From positions 1,984,001-2,048,000 of the forward strand of contig NZ_CP139137.1 in the NCBI RefSeq assembly GCF_034047335.1: DNA of 64,000 bases. Direction: 5' to 3'. Position 1 is the first letter of the stretch. Each line of letters starts with the position of its first letter. Positions 1-8,488 of this stretch are shown in pieces. The DNA is from Chryseobacterium sp. JJR-5R (lineage in GTDB: Bacteria > Bacteroidota > Bacteroidia > Flavobacteriales > Weeksellaceae). Under the pieces are notes generated by a model. The model made no database searches and had not been told where the DNA came from. It saw only the letters and a list, made by a program, of their open reading frames with translations. The position numbers and the translations under genes were made by a program.

Positions 1-199
1 CAATTAAAGAATCGATTACTTTTTTATCTGTAATTAAAAAGTTATATTTTTTGTAGATTTTATTTTTATCCCATTTAGGATACATTCCAATTATTTTAAC
101 TGAATCTGTATTAACTAATTTATCAAATTTTAAGATTTTGTTTTGACTATGAATATTTTGGCTAAATGCTAAAATAATAAACAAGATTGTTTTCTTCAT
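1..199 (-). CDS. Secreted protein of unknown function, N-terminal part only
   Basis: Reading leftward from an ATG at 199, the frame stays open to the window edge and gives 66 residues, so the 3' end is missing. The protein starts with a lysine pair, a short hydrophobic stretch (ILFIILAF) and a small polar segment ending in SQ, which is a typical Bacteroidota signal peptide. The remaining visible part is lysine- and aspartate-rich and I recognise no family. The AT content is higher than in the redox genes that follow. The 148 bases between it and the HxlR-type gene show no further gene. Confidence 0.6.
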   Translation of the reverse strand, partial: MKKTILFIILAFSQNIHSQNKILKFDKLVNTDSVKIIGMYPKWDKNKIYKKYNFLITDKKVIDSLI

Positions 200-347
200 T
201 TCTGTTTTTTAATTAGACTCTCCAAATTTATTTATTTTTCAGCCTTTAAAAATTAAATTATCTTTATAATTTGAATTCTTCTTGAGAATCTCCAATATTT
301 TTGGGACCATCTAAATAGAGAAAAATATTTTCCTTCTATCTTAATTA

Positions 348-764
348 TTACAAAACCTCCCTCTTCAACACATCAATCTGCTTCCCAATAAACCCTGCCT
401 TATCCTTTTTCACCTCTTTTAAAATCATCGCCTGGCTTTCAGGAATAATCGAATATTTTTCTGCCCAGAGGTTGATTTCAATCAGCAAAGGCATAAGGTC
501 GATCCCTTTTTCGGTGAGTTTGTACAGGACTTTGGCTTTGCTGTCAGGATGGTCCTGTTTGGTGATGATGCCGTTCTGTTCCAGCATTAGGAGGCGGGAA
601 GCCAGGATATTGGTCGCTATTTTTTCGTCGGATTTCAGGAAATCCCCGTAGGTACACTGCTTGGAAAACATCAGGTCCCGTACAATCAACAGAGACCATT
701 TGTCTCCCCATACATCCAATGAGCTGCTGATCGGGCAGTCTGATCTCTTTTTTGAAGTTGACAT
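348..764 (-). CDS. HxlR/MarR-like winged-helix transcriptional regulator
   Basis: The 138-residue protein has the HxlR family layout: a cysteine near the N-terminus (DCPISSSLDVWGDKWSLLIVRDL), then a winged helix covering roughly residues 15-100 with the typical FSKQCTYGDFLKSDEKIATNILASRL recognition segment and a wing ending in YKLTEKGIDLMPLL. HxlR proteins bind as dimers to palindromic operators, and several sense electrophiles or oxidants through the N-terminal cysteine. It faces the Old Yellow Enzyme gene across a 95-base spacer holding two palindromes (793-811 and 826-844), so it probably controls that operon and itself. The sensed signal cannot be read from the sequence. Confidence 0.9.
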   Translation of the reverse strand: MSTSKKRSDCPISSSLDVWGDKWSLLIVRDLMFSKQCTYGDFLKSDEKIATNILASRLLMLEQNGIITKQDHPDSKAKVLYKLTEKGIDLMPLLIEINLWAEKYSIIPESQAMILKEVKKDKAGFIGKQIDVLKREVL

Positions 765-792
765 AAAAATAAAATTAAATAATTAAAATAAA

Positions 793-811
793 TACTTGCA
801 TTTTGAAAGTA
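793..811. promoter_or_regulatory. Candidate HxlR operator, site 1
   Basis: TACTTGCATTTTGAAAGTA is an imperfect 19-base palindrome; seven of nine opposing pairs match, with TACTT...AAGTA arms typical in shape of HxlR/MarR operators. It lies in the divergent spacer between the regulator and the OYE gene, 33 bases (about three helix turns) from a second, similar site. Confidence 0.6.
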
Positions 812-817
812 ATTACA

Positions 818-825
818 TAGATTCG
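818..825 (+). promoter_or_regulatory. Possible -7 box for the OYE operon
   Basis: TAGATTCG matches the Bacteroidota -7 consensus TAnnTTTG at five of its six fixed positions and sits between the two palindromes, about 35 bases before the OYE start codon. A regulator bound to either palindrome would cover it. Confidence 0.4.
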
Positions 826-844
826 TACTTGCGAAACACAAGCA
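826..844. promoter_or_regulatory. Candidate HxlR operator, site 2
   Basis: TACTTGCGAAACACAAGCA has six of nine opposing pairs matched and shares the TACTTGC half with site 1, exactly 33 bases downstream. The same-phase repeat suggests two dimers binding on one face of the DNA. Confidence 0.5.
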
Positions 845-859
845 AATTTACTCAATTAA

Positions 860-1963
860 ATGCAAAGTACAATGGAAAATCCACTTTTTAAACATTACGG
901 AAACAATACCTTGAATCTCAGTAATCGCATGGTCATGGCTCCGATGACCCGAAGCCGTTCAGACAATCCCGAACATAAAGCCACCGGACTCACTGCAAAA
1001 TATTACCGGCAGAGAGCAACAGCAGGGTTGATCATTACGGAAGGCACCTTCATCAGCCCGGAAGCGGTAGGTGTTGTCAATGTGCCCGGAATCTATACTC
1101 CGGCACAGATTGAAGGCTGGAAACTGACGACGCAAGCTGTTCATGAAGAGGGCGGCAAAATATTCGCACAGCTTTGGCACACAGGAGCCTATTCGCATCC
1201 TGATTTACACAACGGCAAAAAACCGTTGGCTCCGTCCGATGTCAATCCTGAACAGCAGATTTTTACGGCAAAAGGATTTCAGCCATCGCACAAGCCTCAG
1301 CCGATGACCACAGAAGATATCAAAAGAACGGTAAACGATTTCAAACAGGCTGCACTCAATGCTTTTGAAGCCGGTTTTGACGGGGCAGAGCTTCACGGGG
1401 CCAACGGATACCTGCTGCAGCAGTTTTTCAGCAAGAACAGTAATTTAAGGACCGATGAATACGGCGGTTCCGTAGAAAACAGGGCAAGGATTCTGTTTGA
1501 CATCCTGGATTCGATAAAAGAAGTGGCCGACATCAGGAAAATCGGAGTCCGCCTAAATCCTTCACTCAACGGCATTATGGGAATCCTGGTGGATGATGAA
1601 ACCATTGAGCTGTATCATTATATCGTTAACCGCCTCAATGATTATGATCTGGCATATATTCACCTGATCGAGCCCTTTACCGATGTTTCAGGTAACGCCT
1701 ATGCAATACAGGAAGTGGCAAAATATTTCAGAAAAATATACAGCGGAACCATTATCATCAACAGGGCTTTCACCAAAGAGACAGCCACAAAGGTTCTGCA
1801 GGACGGCGATGCCGATCTGGTATCTTTTGGAGTTCCGTTTATCGCCAATCCGGATCTGCCGGAACGTTTCAAAACAGAGGCGCCGCTTAACCAGCCGGAC
1901 CAGGCAACATTTTATACCCCCGGCGAAAAAGGATATACCGATTACCCGGCGCTGAACAATTAA
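860..1963 (+). CDS. Old Yellow Enzyme family NADH:flavin oxidoreductase (alkene reductase)
   Basis: A 367-residue FMN-dependent TIM barrel of normal length for the NemA/OYE class, which reduces activated C=C bonds of enals, enones, maleimides or nitro compounds with NAD(P)H. Visible marks are MAPMTRSR near the N-terminus, the substrate-binding HGAN pair in AELHGANGYLLQQF (about residue 180), the RTDEYGGSVENRAR FMN-binding segment and the C-terminal DLVSFGVPFIANPDLPER. Two starts are possible, at 860 and five codons later; both fit. It is the first gene of a plus-strand redox set and faces an HxlR-type regulator, an arrangement common for electrophile-induced ene-reductases. The true substrate is unknown. 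Confidence 0.92.
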   Translation: MQSTMENPLFKHYGNNTLNLSNRMVMAPMTRSRSDNPEHKATGLTAKYYRQRATAGLIITEGTFISPEAVGVVNVPGIYTPAQIEGWKLTTQAVHEEGGKIFAQLWHTGAYSHPDLHNGKKPLAPSDVNPEQQIFTAKGFQPSHKPQPMTTEDIKRTVNDFKQAALNAFEAGFDGAELHGANGYLLQQFFSKNSNLRTDEYGGSVENRARILFDILDSIKEVADIRKIGVRLNPSLNGIMGILVDDETIELYHYIVNRLNDYDLAYIHLIEPFTDVSGNAYAIQEVAKYFRKIYSGTIIINRAFTKETATKVLQDGDADLVSFGVPFIANPDLPERFKTEAPLNQPDQATFYTPGEKGYTDYPALNN

Positions 1964-2083
1964 AAAGATCCGGGCGAACGGCCGGGCTTTCCGCTGTATC
2001 TTTTGTTGCACAAAAGGATGCCGCTGCAATCCCTGTCGCAATCCCACAACCTATCAATATTTGACATTCAAACAGACAAAAAA

Positions 2084-2788
2084 ATGAAAACAACAGGAAA
2101 TACAGTATTCATCAGTGGCGGAAGTGCCGGAATCGGCTTGGCCATCGCAAAAAAACTTCATGCGGAGGGCAACATCATCATCATCAACGGCAGAAATGAA
2201 GAACGCCTTCAGAATGCTTTAAAAGAACTTGCGGGCGCAACAGCAATTCAGGGTGATCTGTCTTTGGAATCAGACAGGCTCCGGATTACAGAAGAACTGA
2301 AGACCAACCATCCCGGACTGAATATAATCATCAACAATGCAGGGGCAGCATTCGCCTATCTGTTAAACGAAACCCGGAATGCCCATGAAAAGGCTGCTGC
2401 TGAGATGAATACCAATTACTTCAGCATCATTCATTTTACAGAGCTTTTGCTTCCTCACCTGCTACAGAAAGCAGAGGCTGCGGTAATCAATATTTCTTCT
2501 ATATCCGTTTTCGGAAGCCATAAAATGTTGCCGACCTACGGGGCCACTAAAGCTGCCCTGCACAGTTACACGGTTGCTTTGAGGCAGACGTATGAAGAAC
2601 AGGAAAATATCCGGATTTATGAAGTTTACCCGCCGTTGGTAAATACGGAATTCTCTGCAGAAATCGGAGGTGCCAACGGGATCCCGCCTTCTGAAGTTGC
2701 CGATGAACTGTTGGCTGCGCTGGAGAAAAATCAGTTTGACGTTCCGGTAGGGGATGCCAAAAAGTTTTTTTCACAAAAACCTTCATAA
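2084..2788 (+). CDS. Short-chain dehydrogenase/reductase (DltE-like)
   Basis: The 234-residue protein is a classical SDR with the glycine motif GGSAGIGLA near residue 12, the NNAG motif, a catalytic serine in ISSISVFG and YxxxK in YGATKAALH. It uses NAD(P)(H) to oxidise or reduce an alcohol/carbonyl of unknown identity. An earlier TTG in the same frame (2003) would add 27 residues with no SDR character; the ATG at 2084 starts directly with the Rossmann strand, so I chose that. It follows the OYE gene by 120 bases and is followed by a second, diverged SDR, suggesting a shared redox operon. Confidence 0.88.
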   Translation: MKTTGNTVFISGGSAGIGLAIAKKLHAEGNIIIINGRNEERLQNALKELAGATAIQGDLSLESDRLRITEELKTNHPGLNIIINNAGAAFAYLLNETRNAHEKAAAEMNTNYFSIIHFTELLLPHLLQKAEAAVINISSISVFGSHKMLPTYGATKAALHSYTVALRQTYEEQENIRIYEVYPPLVNTEFSAEIGGANGIPPSEVADELLAALEKNQFDVPVGDAKKFFSQKPS

Positions 2789-2874
2789 GCAGATATCTAA
2801 TGTCACTCTTCATCAGAAAATTTTTATTGATATGGCATTCCTGATGAAGCGTTTCTAAACTTAATCAATCAATC

Positions 2875-3639
2875 ATGGAATTAAAAGGAAAAACGATTCT
2901 GATTACCGGCGGAGCTTCCGGTATCGGCCTCGAAGCAGCAAAACAGTTTCTGGAAATCGGGGCTAAAGTTATAATCACAGGGCGTAACCAGGATAAACTG
3001 GACAAAGCCAAAAAGCTGTATCCTGAATTAACAGCCATAAAAAGCGATTTGGCCAGTCCTGCTGATGCTGAACTTCTTTACAGCAGAATAAAAGAATCGG
3101 GAGGGATTGATATTCTCTACAACAATGCAGGCGTACTGGTTCCGACGTCCAATTTGGGTAAAGCAGACGATAAGCACGCAGAAAGTGCGGCTTATGAAAT
3201 GGAAATTAATTACCTGGGCGTCATAAGGATTAACAATATTTTTATGGATATGCTTAAATCAAGAAAAGAAGCGGCCATAATCAATACAACATCCATTTTA
3301 AGCATGGTCCCTTCTCTGATTGAAGCGACTTATTCATCCTCAAAAGTGGCGCTTGCTTTTTATACGGTCTCACTTCGTGAACATATGAGGATTATCGGAA
3401 GCAGTTTAAAAATATTTGAATTGGTCCCGCCATTGGTTGCTACAGAAATGACTGCAGAACGGAATGATAAGAAAATAACTTCCGAAGAAATGGCAAAAGG
3501 CCTTATCAAAGGATTACAGGGAGATGTTTACACCATTCGTGTCGGAGACGCAAAAATATTTGATCCAATCCGAAGATTTTTCCCAAAACTGGCTTTTAAG
3601 ATTATAAACCCAAAAAAGACCGATCAATTTTTAAAATAA
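2875..3639 (+). CDS. Short-chain dehydrogenase/reductase
   Basis: A 254-residue SDR: GGASGIGLEAA near residue 12, NNAGVL, a catalytic Ser in NTTSILSMVP, and the position expected for YxxxK reads YSSSKVALA, so Ser/Tyr/Lys are all present. A C-terminal extension (RRFFPKLAFKIINPKKTDQFLK) resembles those of DltE-like SDRs. It is a paralogue of the preceding SDR and ends 10 bases before the quinone oxidoreductase gene, so the two are almost certainly co-transcribed. Its substrate is unknown. Confidence 0.88.
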   Translation: MELKGKTILITGGASGIGLEAAKQFLEIGAKVIITGRNQDKLDKAKKLYPELTAIKSDLASPADAELLYSRIKESGGIDILYNNAGVLVPTSNLGKADDKHAESAAYEMEINYLGVIRINNIFMDMLKSRKEAAIINTTSILSMVPSLIEATYSSSKVALAFYTVSLREHMRIIGSSLKIFELVPPLVATEMTAERNDKKITSEEMAKGLIKGLQGDVYTIRVGDAKIFDPIRRFFPKLAFKIINPKKTDQFLK

Positions 3640-3649
3640 AACCCGGAAT

Positions 3650-4651
3650 ATGAAAGCATTCAGCATCAGCCGTTATCAAAAAGAAAGTCCGCTTGAATTG
3701 GCAGACCTTCCGGAACCGGTTATAAAAGACAATGAAGTTTTAGTTGAGATTCACGCCGCCGGTGTCAATCTTTTGGATTCAAAAATAAAGAGCGGTGAAT
3801 TTAAACTGATTTTGCCGTATAAGCTGCCGCTGGTTTTAGGCCACGATGTTGCCGGCATTGTTGTAAAAGCAGGAGCCAAGGTGAAAAACTTCAGAGTGGG
3901 TGATGAAATTTATTCAAGGCCCTCAGATTTCCAGATCGGCACTTTCGCAGAATATATTGCTATTCATGAAAAAGATGTTGCTTTAAAACCTGAAAACCTT
4001 TCAATGGAAGAAGCGGCTTCAATTCCACTGGTCGGATTGACAGCATGGCAGGTTTTGGTTGAGAAATCAAAGATGCGGAGAGGACAGAAGGTTTTTATTC
4101 AGGCTGGATCCGGCGGCGTGGGAACATTTGCCGTTCAGCTTGCGAAACATTTGGGAGCAGCCGTGGCAACGACAGCGAGTGAAAAAAGTTTTGAATTTTT
4201 AAAAAATCTAGGTGCAGATGTTTTGATCGATTATAAAACACAGGATTTCGAAGATATTTTAATTGATTATGATGTGGTGCTAAACAGCCAGGACAGCAAA
4301 ACACTCGAAAAATCTTTTAATGTGGTAAAGCCCGGTGGAAAAGTTATTTCAATTTCCGGCCCGCCCACACCTGCGTTTGCAGAAGAGAAAAAGTTACCCT
4401 GGTATATGAAACTGGCGACCCGGTTTTTAAGCAGTAAGATCAGAAAAATTGCCAAGAAGCGGCATATCAGCTATTCTTTTCTGTTTATGAGAGCCAGCGG
4501 GGCACAGCTTTCGGAAATCACCGGCCTGATCGAAGCCGGAAAAATTAAACCGGTCATTGATAAAGTTTTCTCTTTTGATAAAACCAATGATGCCTTAGCC
4601 TATGTTGAAAGCGGCCGCGCCAAAGGAAAAGTCGTGATAAAGATGAAATAA
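3650..4651 (+). CDS. Zinc-independent quinone oxidoreductase (MDR superfamily, NADP-dependent)
   Basis: This 333-residue protein has the medium-chain dehydrogenase fold: a GroES-like N-terminal half (LGHDVAGIVVKAGAKVKNFRVGDEI) and a Rossmann half with AGSGGVGTFAVQLAKHLGA near residue 155. The structural-zinc cysteine cluster of alcohol dehydrogenases is absent, which points to the quinone oxidoreductase/enoyl reductase branch that transfers hydride from NADPH to quinones or enones. It closes the redox operon and is followed by a bidirectional terminator hairpin. Together with OYE and two SDRs it suggests detoxification of reactive carbonyls, but that is inference. Confidence 0.9.
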   Translation: MKAFSISRYQKESPLELADLPEPVIKDNEVLVEIHAAGVNLLDSKIKSGEFKLILPYKLPLVLGHDVAGIVVKAGAKVKNFRVGDEIYSRPSDFQIGTFAEYIAIHEKDVALKPENLSMEEAASIPLVGLTAWQVLVEKSKMRRGQKVFIQAGSGGVGTFAVQLAKHLGAAVATTASEKSFEFLKNLGADVLIDYKTQDFEDILIDYDVVLNSQDSKTLEKSFNVVKPGGKVISISGPPTPAFAEEKKLPWYMKLATRFLSSKIRKIAKKRHISYSFLFMRASGAQLSEITGLIEAGKIKPVIDKVFSFDKTNDALAYVESGRAKGKVVIKMK

Positions 4652-4706
4652 GGTCTAGCTGACTTTAAACGTTATTCGATTATAGAATTCAAACCTGATC
4701 AGATTC

Positions 4707-4731
4707 AAATCAGGGCAATACGCCCTGATTT
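4707..4731. terminator. Bidirectional terminator hairpin between convergent genes
   Basis: A perfect 10-base stem (AAATCAGGGC with its complement) closes a five-base loop, with A- and T-rich flanks, between the convergent quinone oxidoreductase gene and the secreted-protein gene. Confidence 0.7.
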
Positions 4732-4817
4732 ATTTATCGTAACTCAGATTTATTTTAACTAAAACTATTGTTCCTGCATGATCTGCTTTCCTAAAACAAA
4801 CTTTAGTAAATCTGTAT

Positions 4818-5396
4818 TTATTCAGCCCTTTGATAAATATGCGTAAGTTTAGCATTCTTAATGAAATCCTCAACGGAAGTATTTTTGTTGCTGTTTTTAG
4901 AAGTAAGCTCAAAATAGTAAGCCATCATACTCGGGAATTTCGGATCGTTACACTGCACCTTAAATCTTCTTACTGACGGGTCAGAACTTAGAAATACCAG
5001 TTCTGAAACATTGCTCAGTTTAATATTATTGACTTCAAAAGCGTCTTTCCAGTTTTTCTGCAGCTTGGCAAACCTTTTCTGCGTCCGGTCACTGTCTTCA
5101 TTTTCAAATTTATCAATCTGGTAATCGGTTAACAGCTGCGGATAAACCAATCCCTCCTGCAAGAGTAATTTAACAGTTTTGTCTGACGCATTATAAAAAA
5201 TGATTTTATCGTCAAAAAGAACCTGGTTGTTATTAACCGTGATCTTTCCTGCGAATTTTTTATAATTTTTCTTTTTATAATCATTTTTAAAATGTTCGGT
5301 AACGGCTTTGTCTTTCGGGCCTGCTTTTTCTGTTTTCTGTCCGAAAACAGGAGCTGCTAACAGCAATGATAAACTTATGGTATATAGAAATTTCAT
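4818..5396 (-). CDS. Secreted protein of unknown function
   Basis: The 192-residue protein begins with a clear signal peptide (MKFLYTISLSLLLAAPVFGQ). The mature part is lysine-rich, with a beta-strand-like section (KFAGKITVNNNQVLFDDKIIFYNASDKTVKLLLQEGLVYPQLL) and a later RRFKVQCNDPKFPSMMAYYFEL stretch. I recognise no domain. It is likely periplasmic or outer-membrane associated and lies 32 bases downstream of nudK on the same strand. Confidence 0.75.
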   Translation of the reverse strand: MKFLYTISLSLLLAAPVFGQKTEKAGPKDKAVTEHFKNDYKKKNYKKFAGKITVNNNQVLFDDKIIFYNASDKTVKLLLQEGLVYPQLLTDYQIDKFENEDSDRTQKRFAKLQKNWKDAFEVNNIKLSNVSELVFLSSDPSVRRFKVQCNDPKFPSMMAYYFELTSKNSNKNTSVEDFIKNAKLTHIYQRAE

Positions 5397-5428
5397 ATTT
5401 TTTGATTCAAATGGGTTTATTCTTGATC

Positions 5429-6010
5429 CTATAAAACGTTTTTAAGCCTCAGATATTGCAGCAGCATAATGGTTTTTGCATCTTTCATTTCCCCGGAATC
5501 AATCATTTTCAGGGCTTCCTCAAACGAAAGTTCCAGCACTTCAATATTTTCCCCCTCATCATCAAGTCCGCCGCCGTCTGTAATTTTCATTTCCGTTAAA
5601 TATTCGGCAATAAAAAAATGAAGGATTTCCGTTACGGAACCCGGCGACATATAGGCTTCGAATATTTTTTCAATATGGGAAATCTTATATCCGGTTTCCT
5701 CTTCTGTTTCCCTTCTGATGCAGTCTTCAGGATCGTCATTATCCAGCAGTCCTGCACAGGCTTCAATCATCATTCCCGTCGGATTTCCGTTGATAAAGGT
5801 GGGCAATCTGAACTGGCGTGTTAAGATTACTGTACCGGCAGCCTTGCTGTACAATAGAATAACGGCTCCGTTTCCCCGGTCGTAGGCTTCACGGCTTTGC
5901 TGTTCTGTGGTCCCGTCTTTTTTCCGGATATTAAAGGTTACTTTTTTCAGCGTGTACCAGTTGTCTGATAAGATTTCGGTTTTTTCTATATGTACGTTTT
6001 TATCTTGCAT
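5429..6010 (-). CDS. nudK: GDP-mannose pyrophosphatase, Nudix hydrolase NudK
   Basis: The 193-residue protein matches NudK closely across its length: an N-terminal [15 protein letters not shown] strand set, [37 protein letters not shown] as the Nudix box with its REx2-3EE metal-binding core (about residues 85-108), and LYMSPG-like [20 protein letters not shown]. NudK hydrolyses GDP-mannose and related sugar nucleotides to a sugar phosphate and nucleotide. The length is normal for the family. It is co-directional with the TIGR01777 gene upstream (27 bases apart). Confidence 0.92.
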   Translation of the reverse strand: MQDKNVHIEKTEILSDNWYTLKKVTFNIRKKDGTTEQQSREAYDRGNGAVILLYSKAAGTVILTRQFRLPTFINGNPTGMMIEACAGLLDNDDPEDCIRRETEEETGYKISHIEKIFEAYMSPGSVTEILHFFIAEYLTEMKITDGGGLDDEGENIEVLELSFEEALKMIDSGEMKDAKTIMLLQYLRLKNVL

Positions 6011-6037
6011 AGGTTTTATAATATGGATTAAATTATT

Positions 6038-6952
6038 TTATGGCCGGTTATTTTTTAATAAATCTTCCAGCGCTTTTTTTAAATCCGGAAATTCAAACCG
6101 GAAGCCTGTTTCAAGGATTTTTCCGGAAGATGCTCTTGAACCTTTGAGTACCGCATCAGACAGTTCACCGAATACCAGTTTTAATACAAAAGCCGGAACA
6201 TTCGGCATGAATAACGGCTTCTTGAGTATCTCCGCAATTTTTTCCGTAAGCTCTTTATTGGTAGTATGTTCAGGAGCCACGGCATTAAAGGCACCCTCCA
6301 TTTCAGGATTCTTTAAAGCAAATTTATACATACTGCAGATGTCCTTAATATGGATCCACGGCATATACTGTTTTCCGGTTCCCAGCGGTGAACCTATTCC
6401 CATCTTTATGGTCGGAAGCATTTTCTTTAAAGCCCCGTCCTTTTCAGACAGTACAACAGCTGTTCTGAACTTGATCACCCGTTCAGCGATATTATGTTTC
6501 TTAAATGCATCGGCTGCTTTCTCCCACTGCACGACAACATCGCTTAAAAAGTCATTTCCCGGGCCGTCTTCTTCAGTAAATATTTTCTCTGTGGTCTCGG
6601 TTCCGTAATAGTTGATCCCGGATGCTGAAATAAATGATTTAAGCCTGATTCTTTTTTGTTCCAAAGACTTTAAAAGCAGGCCGGCAGAATCTATACGGCT
6701 GGAGATCAGTTCTTTTTTCCTTTCATCAGTCCATCGTTTTTCAGAAATATTAGCTCCTGCCAGATGAATAATATGCGAAATCCCTTCCAGGGCTTTTTCA
6801 TCAAGGGTTCCTTTGCTGAGATCCCATTCAAAGTCATGGCCATACCTCTTTTTCCGGGTCAGGAAACGGACGGTATAATCATTTTTAAGCTGCTTTGACA
6901 GTTCGCGTGCAATCAGCCCGCCGGCTCCGGTAATCAGGATAATTTCCTTCAT
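6038..6952 (-). CDS. TIGR01777/YfcH family NAD-dependent epimerase-like protein
   Basis: A 304-residue protein starting with the Rossmann motif TGAGGLIARELSKQL. Further family marks are HLAGANISEKRWTDERKKEL, SASGINYYG (active-site Ser/Tyr region) and the C-terminal block KPLFMPNVPAFVLKLVFGELSDAVLKGSRASSGKILETGFRFEFPDLKKALEDLL that defines the TIGR01777 group. It belongs to the extended SDR superfamily; a true substrate is not known for the group. It precedes nudK and may share its transcript. Confidence 0.9.
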   Translation of the reverse strand: MKEIILITGAGGLIARELSKQLKNDYTVRFLTRKKRYGHDFEWDLSKGTLDEKALEGISHIIHLAGANISEKRWTDERKKELISSRIDSAGLLLKSLEQKRIRLKSFISASGINYYGTETTEKIFTEEDGPGNDFLSDVVVQWEKAADAFKKHNIAERVIKFRTAVVLSEKDGALKKMLPTIKMGIGSPLGTGKQYMPWIHIKDICSMYKFALKNPEMEGAFNAVAPEHTTNKELTEKIAEILKKPLFMPNVPAFVLKLVFGELSDAVLKGSRASSGKILETGFRFEFPDLKKALEDLLKNNRP

Positions 6953-6984
6953 ATCAATTAAATCATTTGGTTTAATATGCGTTT

Positions 6985-7329
6985 TTACGACTGCTTTTTT
7001 ACAATCAGTACAAAATCTTCATCCAGAAGTTTATAGCCATAGTCATAGATAAATTTATATTCAGAACCGTTTTTATAAACCTTGAGATTGGTGAAATACT
7101 CAAAATCAAAACCCAAGCCATCAAGTTTTGCCTTTGTTACTTTTGTTTTTCCCTCAGTATTTACTTCGGTAAGAAGTCTGTAATTTCTGCGCAATTTGTT
7201 GTTGATATTCCGCATCAGGTTGCTGGAGTCTTTGTTCTGCTTATTGTTATAGGCATTCCGGCAGGCATCGTTGCAGAACTTTTTATCTGACCTTCCGATA
7301 ATTTTTTCGCCGCATTCGAGACAGTTCAT
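6985..7329 (-). CDS. Small zinc-ribbon protein of unknown function
   Basis: A 114-residue protein whose first 30 residues form a likely zinc ribbon: CLECG, then CNDAC (CxxC...CxxxC), as in MYM-like or zinc-finger N-termini. The rest (NKLRRNYRLLTEVN...DFVLIVKKQS) is predicted alpha/beta and has no motif I know. Its start overlaps the stop of the upstream HPP gene by four bases (ATGA), which indicates translational coupling. The function cannot be assigned. Confidence 0.75.
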   Translation of the reverse strand: MNCLECGEKIIGRSDKKFCNDACRNAYNNKQNKDSSNLMRNINNKLRRNYRLLTEVNTEGKTKVTKAKLDGLGFDFEYFTNLKVYKNGSEYKFIYDYGYKLLDEDFVLIVKKQS

Positions 7330-7934
7330 CTTTTTATTTTTTCATTTTGTGCATGTGTATGTTTTCTTTTAAGTGGTCTCCTGAATAGGGAATGGACAGG
7401 ATATCTTCTGGTGGATGTGATATTATTGAAAAAAAGGGCAGCAATCAACAGGATGATACAGCCTGTAAGCACCGGAGAAAGTACATACCCATATCCCAGT
7501 TCAGGAATTTTCCCTGTGGAGCTTACTGCAATCAGCGCTGTTGCTCCGCCGGGCGGATGCAGCGTTTTGGTATACTGCATCAGGACAATGGAAAAAGCAA
7601 CGGCCAGCGGTGCAGAAAGCCAGATAATATCCGGAATTAACTTGTAAACGGTAACACCCACCAATGCCGAAATAATATGTCCGCCCACGAGGTTCCTGGG
7701 TTGGGCCAGCGGGCTCTGGATGGCGCCGTAAATCAAAACACTCGAAGCACCGAAAGAACCGATGAGGAAAATATTTTCTGTTACAGATAAGGTATGCGAC
7801 TGAATAAAAGCAATAATCCCGATTCCGAAGAAGGCTCCCAGAAAAGACCAGAAATGTTCCTTGTAATCTACCAGGGTCTCCCGGTAAATCACATATTTTG
7901 AAACCCTCAATGTCCTTTTTATCGTCTTCCTCAT
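7326..7934 (-). CDS. HPP family integral membrane protein
   Basis: The 202-residue protein has about five hydrophobic segments and the HPP signature TLHPPGGATALIAV near residues 126-140, with GSFGASSVLIYGAIQSPLAQPRNLVGGHIISALVG before it. HPP proteins are inner-membrane proteins; some plant and cyanobacterial members move nitrite, but the role in Bacteroidota is unproved. The C-terminus is a basic tail after the last membrane helix. It overlaps the zinc-ribbon gene by four bases. Confidence 0.9.
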   Translation of the reverse strand: MRKTIKRTLRVSKYVIYRETLVDYKEHFWSFLGAFFGIGIIAFIQSHTLSVTENIFLIGSFGASSVLIYGAIQSPLAQPRNLVGGHIISALVGVTVYKLIPDIIWLSAPLAVAFSIVLMQYTKTLHPPGGATALIAVSSTGKIPELGYGYVLSPVLTGCIILLIAALFFNNITSTRRYPVHSLFRRPLKRKHTHAQNEKIKR

Positions 7935-7996
7935 ATCACCAAAGATACATAATTATCCGCTTGAAAACGGATGAGTTTTACCTGATGAAAAATTAT

Positions 7997-8010
7997 TCGT
8001 TTGCAAACGA
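7997..8010. promoter_or_regulatory. Perfect 14-base palindrome between the HPP gene and ssb
   Basis: TCGTTTGCAAACGA is a perfect palindrome with a related half (CAAACGGAT) just after it and a looser TCCG..CGGA pair about 40 bases before it. It sits in the divergent spacer and looks like an operator for a LacI- or TetR-type protein, but no such regulator is in the window. Confidence 0.45.
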
Positions 8011-8139
8011 CTACAAACGGATTTAAATAATTTTATACCGACTCAGGTTTGTTTTTTCTTCAACCTTTGTCCCAGAGATTTGAGAAAAAAGTGAATGTCT
8101 CTGATCTGAATATTACTATTAACATTAAAAATTAAAGTT

Positions 8140-8472
8140 ATGTCACTAAGAAACAAAGTAACATTAGTAGGTTACACAGGAAAAGAAGTTGAAATGATCA
8201 GCTTTGAAAACGGAAATTTAAAAGCAGCTGTATCTTTGGCTACAAGCGATTACTACACTAACGCAAAGGGGGATAAGGTGGAAGAAACACAATGGCACAG
8301 CCTCGTTGCTTTCGGGAAAACCGCAGAGATTTTTCAGAAATATGTTACCAAAGGAAAAGAGATTGCAGTGGAAGGCAAGCTGACCTACCGGTCTTATGAT
8401 GACAAAGACGGTATAAAAAGGTATATCACGGAAATAAAAGTAGATGAAATCCTGCTTCTGGGAGGTAAATAA
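8140..8472 (+). CDS. ssb: Single-stranded DNA-binding protein
   Basis: The 110-residue protein is a single OB-fold SSB: MSLRNKVTLVGYTGKEVEM at the N-terminus, ETQWHSLVAFGKTAEIFQKYVTKGKEIAVEGKLTYRSYDDKDGIKRYITEIKVDEILLL through the core. It lacks the glycine-rich linker and acidic DDDLPF tail used by housekeeping SSBs to recruit partners, so it is probably an accessory SSB rather than the main replication one. The next gene starts 16 bases downstream. Confidence 0.9.
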   Translation: MSLRNKVTLVGYTGKEVEMISFENGNLKAAVSLATSDYYTNAKGDKVEETQWHSLVAFGKTAEIFQKYVTKGKEIAVEGKLTYRSYDDKDGIKRYITEIKVDEILLLGGK

Positions 8473-8488
8473 TTTAAAATGCCTAATC

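Noticed and set aside
5907..6608. Plus-strand ORF of 233 codons
   Set aside because: It lies antisense to nudK and the TIGR01777 gene, is serine/phenylalanine-rich and has no domain; a shadow of real genes.
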